A DNA stretch of 64,000 bases from Cycas panzhihuaensis (GCA_023213395.1 CM041465.1:99703741-99767740); one strand, 5' to 3'. Positions 12,840-25,986 are shown, counted from the first letter of the stretch. Made by a program: numbers and translations. Notes: generated by a model not told the origin, from the sequence alone.

Positions 12840-14400
12840 GAAGCCCTAAGGTTGAAGTGCCTTTAGAACTATTCAAACTTCATCCCTTACAGTCGTTTTG
12901 TAAAGATATCAACCACTTGATCTACTGTAAGTCAGTATTCCAGTTGAATTGTGCCATCATAAATAAGTTCTTTAATCCTGTGGACTTTTATACTTATGTG
13001 TTTGGTATGATCATGAAATACAATAAATTTTTACCATGTAGATTATTTATTGATTATCTACATGAAGGCCAATAGGACTTATTTGGATGATATTCAATGT
13101 TTTTAATTATTTTCTAAGCCATATTACCTCCTTGCTTATCTCAGAAGCAGTAATGTAGTTAGCTTCAGTAGTTGAATCAGTAACTATCTTCTATCATTTC
13201 AATCTCCATAATATTGGTGTTATTCTAAGAAATGTTACATGCCCAGATGTAGATATTCCTACATCTTTATCTCTTGCAAAGTCTAAGTTTATTCATATAG
13301 AAAGCCTAAATTCATTATTAGGTTTATACAACAGACCAAATTTACTAGTTGTCTTTAGGTATTTTAACACTCAAACTATAGCCTGTCAATGATTCTACTT
13401 AGGATTTGTCATGAATCATATAATAATGCTGATAGATTGTGCAATATATGTCCTTATATTAGTAGTATAGATGAGACTACCTATAAGTTTTCTATAGAGT
13501 GTTACATTTGCCTCCCTAGTGTCATCATTAGCTAGAGTTCAGTATTAGGGTCCATAGGTAAACCCATTGGTCGAGCATCTTTTAACTAAAACTTGGTTAG
13601 AATATTATTGATATATTTTTCTTAGGAGAGGATAATTTTTTTATTCTTCTGTGTCACTTCAATTCATAAGTAATATTTCAACAAACTAAGGCTAGATAAT
13701 TTGAACATTTTTCCAAGGTCTTTTTTTAACTCGCTTATTACCTATTTATTATTACCTATTACTAACATGTCATCCATAAAGATTATGAGATAGGTGAATT
13801 TATTTTTTTGGTGCTTGATGAACAGTGTTATATCAATATCTTGGTAGTCATAAACCTCATATCTAAGTTGCCTCATTCTTTAGACAACTTGGAAAACCAA
13901 ACATGGAGGGCTAGTTTAAGGTTATACAAGGACTTTCTGAGTTTGTAAACCTTATGATCTTGTATCTTTCTGGCTGAGTTATATAAATTTCTTCTTTACA
14001 ATTTCCATTGAGAAACATAGTCTTAATATCAAGCTAGTGGATTTTCTAGCCCTATTAAGCACCCAAGACCATAAGAGTTCTAATTATGGGCCACTTGGTT
14101 GTAGATGTAAAGAGTTCAATGTAGTTGATGCCTTCCCTTTGTATGAATCCTTTAGCTACCAAACTTACCTTGTTTTTCTCAAGGGTACCATTTGATCTAT
14201 ATTTGTTTTTAAACACCTACTTATTTTGAATTATATTTCTGCCTAGTGGTAGATCAATGAGCTCCTATGTACTATTTTTTATGAGAGATTAGTATTTTTC
14301 ATTCATTACATTTCTCCAAATTATATATTTTATAGCTTCTTGGTATAAGAGAGGCTCTTCATTAAGAGTAAGATGCAGTTCTACTAGTTCATTCTCAGTA
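12840..14400 (-). pseudogene. pol: Nested copia, reverse transcriptase and RNase H (broken)
   Basis: Minus-strand remains. The RT catalytic box reads LIIFMDDMLVIGN near 13745-13785 (FMDD in place of YVDD). The end of pol near 12845-12900 reads DQVVDIFTK followed by GMKFE, a typical copia C-terminus. Many stops and shifts; no usable frame. About 450 bp of 3' untranslated sequence (12392-12840) separates it from the polypurine tract. Confidence 0.7.
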
Positions 14401-14790
14401 TATAATGATTCCTACATCCTTGTTCTATGGGCACTTTGAGTGCTAATTTTGCCCATCTCATCTGGTTGTATGTCCCTATTGAGTTGACAGGCTTCACGAG
14501 ATCCTCGAGTTGGGAATGATGTTTTTATTTCCTTAATTTCTTAGTTCTTATCTTATTTATTAAAATGATTATTTTGTGAGGAGGATGTTGATGCACCTAA
14601 AGAAGATGGTCCTTCTACCATTGTTTTTCCTTTGTCAATTGAAGGTGGAGAGGATGATTCTTCTATAATGGATTTACTTTTATCAACTCTATTAGCTTTA
14701 AAGGATGGTGTTGGATGTGTACTCATTAGTTCAGAGTCATAACTTATATCCTCCAAGGCTCTATTGTCAGCTTCCAATATTTTAAGTAAA
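14400..14790 (-). pseudogene. Nested copia, variable linker between integrase and RT
   Basis: A 74-codon open stretch (14553-14777) that is Ser- and Pro-rich and acidic, without a fold. Position and composition match the poorly conserved linker between integrase and RT in copia polyproteins. It stays open probably because it is short. Confidence 0.55.
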
Positions 14791-14799
14791 TTATGTGTG

Positions 14800-16560
14800 T
14801 CCCCCCTCCCTCAAATCTTAGAATCTGAACATCATACTTGATAATATCATTGTAGCAATATGAGGGTATTTTGAAGTCTAGTCTAAGTAACTAGTCCTCT
14901 CTCTCTGTAAAAATAAAAGCTCTAGTAATGATGATTTCTCATTATGAAGGTATAAAAACTTTATACCTTTTCTTGTCCATAGGGCATCCAACAAAGATGT
15001 CTTTAAGTGCCCTTAGCTGGAGTTTATTTCAATCTACATCTAGAATATAGGCATAGCATATAAAGCCAAAAATTTTAAAGTAGTAAATAATAAGGGCTTG
15101 TCTTGACCACTTTTAATTAGGTGATTGTCCTTCTTTTGATGGCCTAACAGCATTGATGTAATAAACAACAATCTAGATGGCTTCAACCCATAAGTAGGTA
15201 GGTACATTTTTGTATACCAACATAGCTTGATCTATATTCATGATTATCTTATTCATGCACTCAGTAACTCCCTTTTGCTATGGGGTACCTACTACTATTA
15301 TTTGATATTTGATGCTATTATCTTGAAGGTAGCTTTCAAACTTATATGAGGTATATTCACCACCATTATAAATTCTAAGATATTTGAATAGATAACCTAA
15401 CTCCTTTTCAGTGTGGGCTTTGAATTCTTTGAATACACAAAAGGCTTCATCTTTCTTATGTAAAAAAGCTACCCATACTTTCCTAGTGAAATCATTAATG
15501 AAGGAGATGTAATATAACTTTCCCTTTAGTAAAGATATGGGTATTGGTCTACACAGAACAAAGTATACTAATTATAATGGATAGATTAATTTCTACTAAC
15601 TTTTGGGAAAGGGTTGTCGATGAGATTTAGTAAAGATTTAAGCTTCATATTTGAAGGACTTGGAGGAGAACTTTGGAAGACTCAGAAGAGTGTTACAAAG
15701 ATCTCTAAGTTTATCGATGTGAATATGGCCTATATAAACATGCTAAAGAGCTTCCAGTAATAATAATGGGTGGGTCAAGATGGTGTTAAATGTAAATTGT
15801 TCATTAGCAGAAGGGCTTTGGGCATAATGGGCTTTAGAAGATGGAGATCCATCTAGTCAAAAGAGTTTACTAGTGAGATGTCTGGTCAAGACCACTCAAT
15901 TAGTTAGAGGATGAATGACCTGGAGAGTCTGTTTATTTGCGATTATACTTAGATTAAATCCATGAGAAACAAGTATGGATAAGAAGAGTAGGTTTTATTT
16001 GAGATTAGGTATGTATAAGATATCAAGTAATGTAAAATCTCTTAAGCCTAGGAGTTTTAGGTGAATGTTACAAATTCCTTCAATAGGTTGTTGTGATTTA
16101 TCATCCATGTGGATAACTCCTTGAATATTTGAGTCAAATGTTTGATATAGACTATGATTATATATCATATGTTGAGTTGCCCATGTGTCCATGACCCACT
16201 ATCCATCGATTGAAGTAATACTATTTGTAATTCCAATAGAATATGGTATTAGTGAAGGTAATTCATAAGTGATATATCCACATTGAACTTTAAAATATCT
16301 CTGTAGTTTGTCAATGGCATTTGATGCTAAATATTTCTCAATTCTTAAAAAATGTACTTATATAAAACCCACACCATTAAAGGATTCTCTAGAAGTTTCT
16401 TTAATATTACGAGCTCCATGTTTTGGTTAGAACTTGGTCAACTTATAAGTGGCAGTTCTACAGTCTTTTATAAAGTTTCCTTTATGGTTCAACCGATAAC
16501 ACTTAATAGTGTGATTGCTAGTCCCTAAAGAGGTACTAGTTTGGCCTAACTATTTTATTT
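14800..16560 (-). pseudogene. pol: Nested copia, protease and integrase (broken)
   Basis: 15995-16192 reads WATQHMIYNHSLYQTF and then ...FTLLDILYIPNLK, which is the protease tail and the start of integrase in copia elements. The catalytic DSG motif upstream is lost (MDTWA). Integrase continues toward 14800, with segments such as FHEESMGSL-type catalytic neighbourhoods too decayed to place residue by residue. Assigned from order and from the flanking RT and gag. Confidence 0.6.
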
Positions 16561-17383
16561 TCTGTTGAGGTGGCCCTTGGCCTTGAGACTATTGATACTA
16601 TGATTGAAGGTTTGGTTGATCTTGTGGATGATTTCCTATATTTCTTACTTGATTGTTTCCTCTGCTACGAGAGGGACCTTGATTTTTTATATAGAAAGTT
16701 TCTTCTTCTATCTCAAAGGCTATATTTGAAAGAGAGTCAGAGGCTACAAAGTTGGTATCAAAGGTCTTGTCAAATTCTATCAATATTTTGGTAAATACTT
16801 TGAAGTTGAGTATCTTCAATGTTCCACTAGATTAAAGACTTCCAAATAAGCTTTTATGATTAGAGATATATAAACATGATTGGATTAATAATACCCAAGT
16901 GATACATTGGGTCTTAAAATCTTTGTTAATTACCCCTTTTATTAGTTAAAGGAGATTTATTATCTCATGAGCTCATCCCTTTTGTATTTTTAATTTGTTC
17001 ATTTCTAGACTATGATAAATAAATTCTAAGTCTGATTTGGTATCAAAGTTCTTCTTGAGAACTTCGAGAACCTTCTAGGCTGTATCATATTACTCTTTAT
17101 TAATCAAGTTGTGCAAGGATTGATTAGTAACCAACAAAATTTTTGCACAAATATTTCATCATCTATCTCTCATTGTAGTTTGGTTGCAGTATTTGTAGAA
17201 GTTATTAGGCCAGTTCTATTAGAAGCAGGTGTTTTAATTGATGTAGGTGTGATGGTATGGGCTATAAGTGGACTCTCTAAAGGCCTTCATACTTTATAGT
17301 ATTTTTAACTCTAGTATACCATAAATCCCAATTTTCTTTGCCTTTCAATATGCAGTTGATATTCTACTTAAATTGAGATGACA
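16560..17383 (-). pseudogene. gag: Nested copia gag (broken)
   Basis: The start at 17383 reads MSSQFK, stop, NINCILKGKENWDLWYTR and goes on VKNTIKYEGL, the N-terminal gag motif of plant copia elements (F.L.G..NWDLW...). Later parts (16598-16819) read KVFTKILIEFDKTFDTNFV. An in-frame stop at codon 7 and others downstream show it is dead. Confidence 0.65.
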
Positions 17384-19294
17384 TGGTGATGATAAAGTAG
17401 AAGAGATAATAGAAGTATATGTAACTAACACATGTGGCTAGTACACCTAGCATAATAAGGATGAAGAAATTTATACTATGATGAGGAAGTAAATAATAAT
17501 TTAGTATTTTTTAATAACTATGAAGAATGAGTATAAGAAATGATACAAGAATAAGGCCTAATATAGAGTTGGCAAATAGTGTTGATGTGTTATGCCACTA
17601 ACCTCTAACTTATATCTAAATATAGGTGAGGTTTCGATACCTAAGACTTCTAGTATATAAATAAGGCATTCACCCACGATATCTGCACTTATGCTTGGTG
17701 ATGAAATCCAAGTCATAGTAGAGCTTAGGTATTCCCAGTCCTTACCGAGTTCATCAGTAAGCAGCTTTATACCTCCTCCAAATAGTCAAATAGTATGTGC
17801 ATACGTGTGTATCCTATGACTATAAAGGATATTGGACTAAATTAATTTTAATTTTACATTAAGGTTTTAGTTGTCTTAGCTAGTTATTAGGATAATCCCT
17901 AAAGGGAGCTCATAGGTATGGTTAACCTATCGCTCCATTAGTATTTTGATTAAGACCATACCCAATATAAAACTCACACGTCCCTTAGGGCCTAAACTTC
18001 GGCCAACCGTGGTTTATTTCAACCAAGGTGAGTGTGCACACAAGTCAAGAACTCATAGTATAAATTGAATGTAATAGGTTTATTTTAGGGAATATAAAAC
18101 TAAGTTTGCATTTATATTGTTAAAATGAATTGCTAATATGTTAATGCTTGGTTTTATGCTAATGTGCATGTACATGAACAAATATTTAAAGATGCTAAGT
18201 ATAAACACTTGATTTTTCTATGATCCGGGTGTTTTACTATTACAATGAGTTATTTTCTTTTAATTTTGGTATTTGAAAACCCCCTTTTTTTTGTTAAGAG
18301 ATTGGAAAAGCTAACAAACTTAAAAATTTAATTCTAAACTGAAATTTTGACCAAGAGAGAAAGTACTAAGAAAAGTAAGAGGAATATGATTATTTTGTCA
18401 AAAACTTATCTATGGCCATGTAACCATACGAAATGACTAGAACATTTTGGCTCAAAAATTCACTCTCCTAGATGATAGATCTTTCTATGATGAGTTTAAA
18501 AGTCTTATAATAAAACTTCTAAAAATGAGTAGAAACAACTTGAAACTCGCTGAAACTCCTATGAGACTTTCTTTAGCAGAAATCTAAATTTTGAAGAAAT
18601 CTTTCTCTCTGGTATACCAAATCTAATAAAACTTGATTTGTAGATTCCTTGAGGTTAGATCTACTAAAGAACTCAAGAAATTTTGACATGCATTTAGAAT
18701 TTTGAGAAAATTTCTCAAAAAAGAAGTCACATTAGGACCAAATGAACGTCTACTTTTTGATGTTGATCGAAGTAGAATTTAGAGATGGTGTAGAAGACAC
18801 AAATGTTTTTCCCACTTAGGAATATCTCCTTGTACAATTTTCTCCAAAATAAAAAACTTTTAAATTTCACCTTTCATAAGGCTAACCACCATTTTTTGAA
18901 TGGTTTAGGCTTATTTTTGCCATCTGTAAGTAGTTAAAATTTTACCCTACAACTTTACAACATATATTTTATAACTGGTAATTAATTTATAATGAAGAAT
19001 TAATAGAATCTTCCTTAGTAAAATTTAAAATTAGCTACAAAGATTAATAAAAAGTTAACTTTTTTTTAGAGCCTAAAGCCAAGAATCCTTCTTCTAGTTA
19101 ACAACTTTGATCATCAATGCACCTGTAAGTAAATAGAAGATATTGAAATATGTTGTAAATAAAATACAAGCTTTTCATTAGAGAAAGCACTCAAAATTAT
19201 AAAAATAATGAGTGTACTCTCGATACTTCATATTGAAGATGAAGAAGAGGTAAAATAACTCTATGCAAGTGGAATGGAGTGAATAAATCCCCTT
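17384..19294 (-). other. Unusually long leader of the nested copia, no gene seen
   Basis: 1.9 kb between primer-binding site and gag, where the other copias here have 55-660 bp. It has no open frame of note and no match to other parts of the window. The stretch 17590-18070 is less AT-rich than its surroundings and contains short regulatory-looking words, so it may be a further old insertion; I found no terminal repeats to prove that. Confidence 0.4.
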
Positions 19295-19309
19295 CTAGCT
19301 CTAATATCA
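19295..19309 (-). other. Primer-binding site of the nested copia
   Basis: Minus TGATATTAGAGCTAG, two transitions away from the initiator Met tRNA complement TGGTATCAGAGC, two bases from the 5' LTR. Confidence 0.75.
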
Positions 19310-19311
19310 CA

Positions 19312-19623
19312 TGAAAGAAGGATAGAATAAGGGAATAAATCACTCACATGTATACAATGGCAATAGAGAATGAAAAAGAAATGAAATAAGATATAATAAC
19401 AAAGCTTGGAGGTCAGAATGAATAATAAATCTCTCATTGATATTTCACCGTTTATTATTGAGGGTGAGTATTAGGGTTAGGATTTTCCTGCCTAATAATA
19501 TGAACACAAAATTATATCTAAATATACATAAAGTATATTTTACTAGGAGACTAATGCTAATAATATATACTAAGGTTACTTAATTAATCTATACAAATGA
19601 CCTTGATATATTAACCTCTTTTA
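19312..19623 (-). repeat. 5' LTR of the nested copia
   Basis: 312 bp. Plus TGAAAGAAGGAT...AACCTCTTTTA; same length as its partner at 12069, with the terminal CA decayed to TA. Confidence 0.85.
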
Positions 19624-19628
19624 CATTA

Positions 19629-20600
19629 CCACCATTAAGAGGTTGATACGATGAAAACCAACTCTTGTGTGGATACATGTTGTATGAAGCACCCGAGTCC
19701 AATAACTAGTCATCATAATAATGAAAAATATTATAAGTAACTAAGACATCATCATCTGTACCTTGATTTGACTCCACTTGATTAGCCTCCTTCGTAAGAT
19801 CTTCCTTCTTTATTAACTCCTTCCTTTCGTAGCAATCCTTTTTGAGGTGTTATGTCTTATTACAGTACCAACATTTGAGCTTACTCTTCTTACCTTTTGA
19901 CTTTGACGTTGATGTGTCCTTAGATCTTTGTCCTCTCTCAATTATTTTACCCCTTACTGTCATAGCTTCTGGTGTGAAGGTTTCAAGACTAGACTTCCTC
20001 CTTACTTCTTCTATCAACAAAGCAATCATAATAGAATCATAGTCTAATTCATCTGTAATGCTAAAACTAATTGAGGTGACAATATCATCTCAGGATTTTG
20101 GTAATGAACATAGCAAGGTAATAGCCTTGTCCTCATCCTTAATTGTGACATCGATACTAACCAACTAACAAATAAGAGTACTGAAAATATTTAAATGATT
20201 AACAATTTTCAGACCTTCCTTCATCCATAATAAGTACAATTACCTCTTTAAGTAGATTTAATTTGTCACTGATTTGGTCATGTACAAGCCTTTTAACCAT
20301 GTCTATAATCTTACTATTGTCTGCTCCCCTATGATGCTAAATATAACTTCATCTACCAAGTACAATTGTATTGTGCTAAGAGTCATTATGTTCAGATTAT
20401 CCTATTTGTTATCATCCATCCCTATGGATTTTTTCAATATACTTGTAAGAGCTCTATACAAACCTTATTGTATTAGAACATCATATGCTTTTAACTTCCA
20501 CAACTCAAAGTTATTTTTTCCATTGAATTTCTGTACCTTAAATTTTCTATTTGCTAGTTTTACCATTTTGTATAGGAAAAATCAATACCAAAATTTTCAT
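19629..20600 (-). pseudogene. gag: Copia unit B, gag and protease start (broken)
   Basis: Minus-strand gag of unit B, cut off from its pol by the nested element. The protease site near 19680-19700 still reads LLDSGAS, with the catalytic Asp intact, unlike units A and C. The zinc knuckle near 19845-19880 reads CWYCNKT, stop, HLKKDC, keeping all three cysteines but broken by one stop. The gag start is near 20560. The plus-strand open frames over this stretch are shadows. Confidence 0.8.
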
Positions 20601-20624
20601 AAACTCACTGAAAAAATAAAAGTG

Positions 20625-20636
20625 GCTCTAATACCA
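20625..20636 (-). other. Primer-binding site, unit B
   Basis: Minus TGGTATTAGAGC, one transition from the initiator Met tRNA complement, two bases from LTR 3. Confidence 0.85.
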
Positions 20637-20638
20637 CT

Positions 20639-21281
20639 TATTGAGAAAACTAGATCCCAATAACCAGAAACTGCCACTAAAATCTAAACTATTTTTGTAA
20701 TAACTTATAGAAATTGAAACTAAAATTTAACATGCAAGTTCTTAAACTGAAGATAATATAATAAATAAATTAAATAGCCAAAGTATCATAAATACACTAG
20801 ATATAACATAGTAGAACCCTAGAAGTGTGCTAGGGAAACATCCACACAAGAAAGGTATTGATCTTTATTATCAAAGAATGGAAATATATATATGATTTGT
20901 AGTAGAATACTCATAACCACAACAACTAGCCACCTAACTCCTCACAGTACATCTCATATATTGAATACCAATATCATAATGAAAAAACACCCTAAATTAG
21001 GCTATATGAGATAGTTATATAAGGCACAAATCTTAACCATTAAATCTAGGGTATTTTGAATGAATGACCCCAATTCTCTTTATAATTTAGTATATTTTTC
21101 GGTGCTAACTTTTTAGGTTGGGGGTTACTTCCTCTGAACCCCCTCTTTCTAGGGGGAGATTTCACCACCCCCCCGCATCCCCTGGCCTCCTAGACCCCCC
21201 CATAGAAGTTTGGGGGGAAAACCACACTACTAACCTATCAAAATTTTAGCCTCCAAAATATTATTGTCACATTATCTAACA
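20639..21281 (-). repeat. LTR 3 of the copia array
   Basis: 643 bp, about 13-15 bp shorter than its sisters mainly through a deletion in the G/C-rich block near 21180. It is the 5' LTR of unit B and the 3' LTR of unit C. Confidence 0.85.
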
Positions 21282-24200
21282 ATCTCTACCTTAAGAATAA
21301 TTTATCTAATACCTTTTCTGGACCATTCATCACCTTTTCTACAAGCAATGAGAAGTCAAACACCATTTGAACTTCTCCAATAGTATTGGTTTTATGAATA
21401 TATTAGTACAATTATATTTTGTATTAACCTTACTAAGTACCACTCTACCTGCTTCCATAACCTGTTTAACAAAATGATACTTAAGAGAAATATACTTTAT
21501 CCTACTATGATAAGCTAGATTCTTTGATAAATAAATGATATATTGACTATCATAAAATATATTTACATTTTCCTATTTCCTTTCAAGCTTAACCAATAGA
21601 CCCTACAACAAGATTACTTCTTTAAAAACATGTGCTACAATAACATATTTTATTTCTATAGTTAATAATACAATTGTACTCTATAATTTTGACATCCAAC
21701 TAAGCGGACCATTTGCAAGAGTAAATACATAACCTAAAGTATACATTATCTTGTCTAAATTTCTTATAAAGTCTAAATCAACATATCCATAAACTTGATT
21801 ATCTGTACCTTTAAGGGTAATGCAATAGTCACTTATGCCCCTTAAATACCGAAGTACCCATTTCACTACTGCCTAATGTTCCTTTCTTGGACTTGTTATA
21901 AACCTACTAACTACACCAATTATATGTAAAATGTCAGCTCTTATATATACTATGGCATACATAAAACTTGTTACTACATTGGTATAAGGTACACGAGACA
22001 TATAATCCTTTTCTTCTTCATTACTAGGACTTATACTCAAAGAAACCTTAAAATAGGAAGCTAACGAGATACTCACTAGTTTCACATTTTCCATACCAAA
22101 TCTAGTTAGCACTTTCTCTATATATTTTTGTTGTGATAACCATAGCTTACCATTTTTCCTGTCTCTATATATCTCCATATCTAAGATTTGTTTTGTAGCT
22201 CTTAGATCCTTCATACTAAAAGTCTTAGCCAATTGAGCCTTTGACTTATTAATTTTTGCCATGCTCTTGCTTGCAACTAACATATGATCAACATATAATA
22301 CTAAGATAATGAATAAGCTATTATCCAAGAATTTAAAGTAAACACAATGATCATACTCACTTATTTTAAAATTTTGGCTCTTCATGAAGGCATCAAACTT
22401 CTTGTACCATTGCTTGAGTGATTGCTTTGGGCCATATAATAATTTTTTGAGTTTGTAAATAAGTTATTTCCTGCCATCCTATAAGAACCCCTCTGACTGA
22501 TCCATATAGATTTCCTTATCTAAATCTCCATATAGAAAAGTTTTTTTTATATTTAACTGTTTTAACTCTAAATCAAGAGAAGATACCAATGCTAATAGAA
22601 CCTGAGTTGAGACAAGTTTGACAATTGATAAAAAGATCTTATGAAAGTCAATACTTGCTTTCTGTGCAAAACCTTTAGCCACTAGTCTTGCCATGTATTT
22701 GTCAACCTTTCTATCAATATCTATTTTTTTATTGAAAATCCACTTGTAACTAATAACCTTCCTACTATGTGGAAGTTCTACCAAGTCTCATGAATTATTT
22801 TTCTTTAAAGCATCTATCTCTTCTTGCATGTCCCTCTTCTACTTCTCACTATAGATATCATCTATTGCTTCCTGATAGCATGTAGGTTGAACATCATTAG
22901 AAACCAAAGTAATATAAATAGAAGGGTTGTACATATTAGGTGGGTGACTAACTCATGTATATCTTTCAATAGTTGGTAGAGGAGCGTCCATATACTCTTG
23001 AAAATCTACTACGGGTTTATTTTCAGAAAAGTCTTCCTATTCTTTTATTTCTAAAGATGGTTAGGTCTCAAGATTGACCTGTTGATATTTAACTTTATGT
23101 TCCTATTTCACTTTAACTTCCATACTATTTAATTTTAGAAAAAGAGATTCATCAAATATAACATCTCTATTAATAGTGATTTTATAGGTAGTAGGATCCT
23201 ATAACCTGTATTCCTTCATATCATCTCTATCACCATAACCAACAAAGATACATCTCTTGGATTTTAGGTCTAACTTTAAATGTTGACTTTTATTAGTCAA
23301 GGCATAAGCATCACAACCAAAAACTTTCAAATTTGAATAGACACATGGATGTCCAGTCCATACCTCTTTAGGAATCTTGTAGTCTATTGCAAGTGATAGT
23401 GACATATTTACTAAATAACAAGCTATTTGAACAACTTATGTGCATAATATTTATTCCATTTTTGCATTACTTAGTATGCTTCTCACTCTTTCCAATAGTG
23501 TTATATTCATATGCTCAACTACACCATTCCATTATGGAGTGTAGCTAGTGGTCTTATACATTTTGATCCCATCTTGTTTATAATAGTTCTTAAACTCCAA
23601 GGAGTAGAACTCACCTCCATTGTTAGTTATTGAATATTTGATTGACCTACTAGTTCTCTTCTTAACCAGGGCCTTGAACTACTTAAATACACTAAAAACT
23701 TCAGATTTTAATTTTAAAAAATAGACCCATACCTTTCTAGAGTAATCATCTATAAATGTAACAAAGTATAATGATCCTCCATAAGATATTATAGGGGTTG
23801 ATCCACACGCATATGAATGTATATAATCCAGAACACCTTTACTAATGTGACTCCTTACTTTAAACTTGAGTCTATACTACTTTCTAAAAATATAATGTTT
23901 ACAAAAAGTCAACTCTAAAAGTTGCAAGTTAGAAAGCAACTTATGGTTCATCAACATCTTAAGTCTTCTCTTACTAATGTGCCCAAGTCTCTGATTCTAT
24001 AATTAAGTTGGATCATCTACAATCTTTGATACTATAGATGCATGGCTGACATTTATACTTCCCACTAAAATTTAAAGCTTTGCTTTCTTTAAGGCTTTCA
24101 TAATAACCAGGGCATCCTTTGATACCTTTAAGACTCCTTCATGACTTGTGTACTTATAACCACTAGAATCTAGTTCATCTAAAGAAATTAGATTCTTTTC

Positions 24201-25314
24201 TAGATTAGGTACATATCTAACTTTAATAAATGTTCTTACTATACCATCAAATATTTTAATTTTGATGCTACCAATGCGTACAATTTTACAAGAAATTTTA
24301 TTTTTGATAAGCATATCACCTCCATGAAGAGGTTAGTATGATAAAAACCAACTCTTATATGGATACATATGGTGTGAAGCATGTAAATCTAATAACCAGT
24401 CATCATGATAATGGAAAATATTACAAGCAACTAAGACATCATCATCTGTACCTTGATTCAACTCCACCTAATTAGCCTTCTTGGTAAGATTTTCCTTTTT
24501 TTGGAACTCCTTCCTTTTGTAACAATCCTTCTTGAGGTGACCTATCTTATTATAATGCCAACATCTGAGGTTACTCTTCTTGCCTTTTGACTTTGACCTT
24601 GATGTATCCCTATAGCTTTATCCTCTCTCAATTATTCTGCCCCTTACTGTCATAGCTTCTGGTATGGAGGTTTCAATATTGGACTTCCTTCTCACTTCTT
24701 CCATTAGTAAAGCACTCATAATAGAATTATAATCTAATTTATCTGTAGTGCTAAAACTAATTGAGATGACAATATTATCCCAAGATTTTGGTAGTGAACA
24801 TAATAAGGTAATAGACTTGTCCTCATCCTTAATCGTGATATTGATCCTAACCAACTGACAAATAAGTGTATTGAAAATATTTAAATGATTAGAAATTTCT
24901 ATACCTTCCTTTATCTATAACAAGTACAATTACCTCTTCAAGTAGATTCAATTTGTCACTAATTTGGTCATATATGAGCCTTCCAATTAGGTCCATAATC
25001 CTACTACTATCTTCTCCCCTGTGATGTTAAATAGAACTTCATCTACCAATTATAATCATATTGTGCTCAGAGCCCTTTTGTTTAGATCATCCCATTCATC
25101 ATCGTCCATCCCAATGGGTTTCTTCGATTTGCCTGTAAGAGCTCTGTACAAATCTTGTTGTACCAGAACATCATACACTTTCAACTTCTACAACTTAAAG
25201 TTGTTCTTGCCATTGAATTTATCCACCTAAAACTTTACATTTACCAGTTTTACTATTTAGTATAGAAAATTTTGAAACTAAAACCTTTACAAACTTACTG
25301 TAAAAATAAATATA
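21282..25314 (-). pseudogene. gag-pol: Copia unit C, complete gag-pol layout (broken)
   Basis: The only array unit without a later insertion, so it shows the family layout. Gag starts near 25260, about 55 bp from the primer-binding site, with VDKFNGKNNFKL and DDDEWDDLNKRALSTI. The zinc knuckle near 24540-24580 reads CWHYNKIGHLKKDC (second Cys lost). The protease site near 24375 reads DLHAS. 24072-24314 is the protease-integrase junction and 23199-23405 the integrase tail (VFGCDAYALTNKSQ..KLDLKSK). 22479-22784 is the RT start and 21873-22385 the RT core with the box LYVDHMLVAS, where the second catalytic Asp is His. 21681-21866 is RNase H (LRYLRGISDYCITLKGTD). Stops and frame changes throughout; inactive. 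Confidence 0.88.
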
Positions 25315-25326
25315 GCTCTGATGCCA
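25315..25326 (-). other. Primer-binding site, unit C
   Basis: Minus TGGCATCAGAGC, one change from the initiator Met tRNA complement, next to LTR 4. Confidence 0.85.
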
Positions 25327-25328
25327 CT

Positions 25329-25986
25329 TGTTGAGAAAACTATATCGCAATAACTAAAAACTACCACCAAGATCTAAACTATTTTTGCAACAAGTTATAG
25401 GAATTAAAACTAAAATTTAACATGCAAGTTCTTAAACTAGAGATAATACAATAAATAAATTAGAGACCCAAAGCATCATAAATACGTTAAGATATAATAT
25501 GGTAAAACCTTAACAGTGTGCTAAGGAAATGTCCACATAGGAAAGGTATCGATCTTTATTATCAAAATATAGAGAACTATATATAATCTATAGTAGAATG
25601 CTCATAACAATAATAACCAACCACCCAACTCCTTTTATTACTTCTAATGCATTCAATACCAATATGATAATAAGAAAACACCCTAAATTAGGCTATATGA
25701 GAGAGTTATATAAGGCATAAATCTCGACCATCAAATTTAGGATATTTGAATGAACGACCTTGATTCTCTTTATAATTTAGTATGATCTTTAGTGTTAGCT
25801 TTTCCAGTTAGGGGCTATTACTTCTAAACCTCCCTCTTTGTTGGGGGGGAGGGGGGTTCCCATACCCTCTATCCAAGGGGGGCTCCTACCTCCCTTGGAT
25901 CCCCATGCAGAAGTTTGGGGTAGAAATTGCACTACTAACCTATCAAAAATTTAGCCTCCAAAACATTGTTGTCACATTATCTAACA
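25329..25986 (-). repeat. LTR 4 (rightmost) of the copia array
   Basis: 658 bp, plus TGTTGAGAAAAC...ATTATCTAACA, followed by unrelated DNA rather than another internal region. It is the 5' LTR of unit C and contains a run of G-rich sequence at 25840-25860. Confidence 0.85.

Larger units (their letters stand above)
12069..19623 (-). mobile_element. Nested Ty1/copia element inserted in unit B
   Basis: A 7555-bp element with two 312-bp LTRs on minus, inserted in the protease region of unit B. It is a different family from the array: the LTR sequence, the integrase and the FMDD catalytic box differ. The LTRs differ at roughly one site in eight by eye, so the insertion is old, and the array unit it sits in is older still. 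The order on minus is LTR, primer-binding site, 1.9-kb leader, gag, protease, integrase, RT, RNase H, polypurine tract, LTR. Confidence 0.85.
478..25986 (-). mobile_element. Tandem Ty1/copia array: four LTRs around three internal regions
   Basis: Four LTRs of one family (478-1135, 8386-9041, 20639-21281, 25329-25986) alternate with three internal regions, all on minus. Each inner LTR is followed, in element direction, by a primer-binding site for initiator Met tRNA and is preceded by the same purine-rich end of the internal region, so each serves as 3' LTR of one unit and 5' LTR of the next. After removing later insertions the internal regions are about 4.02, 4.04 and 4.05 kb, equal within small indels. 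The outer edges carry TCCAC (473-477) and TCTAC (25987-25991), a 5-bp target duplication with one transition; the inner LTRs have none. This is what unequal recombination between LTRs of one insertion would leave. All copies are broken. Confidence 0.85.
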
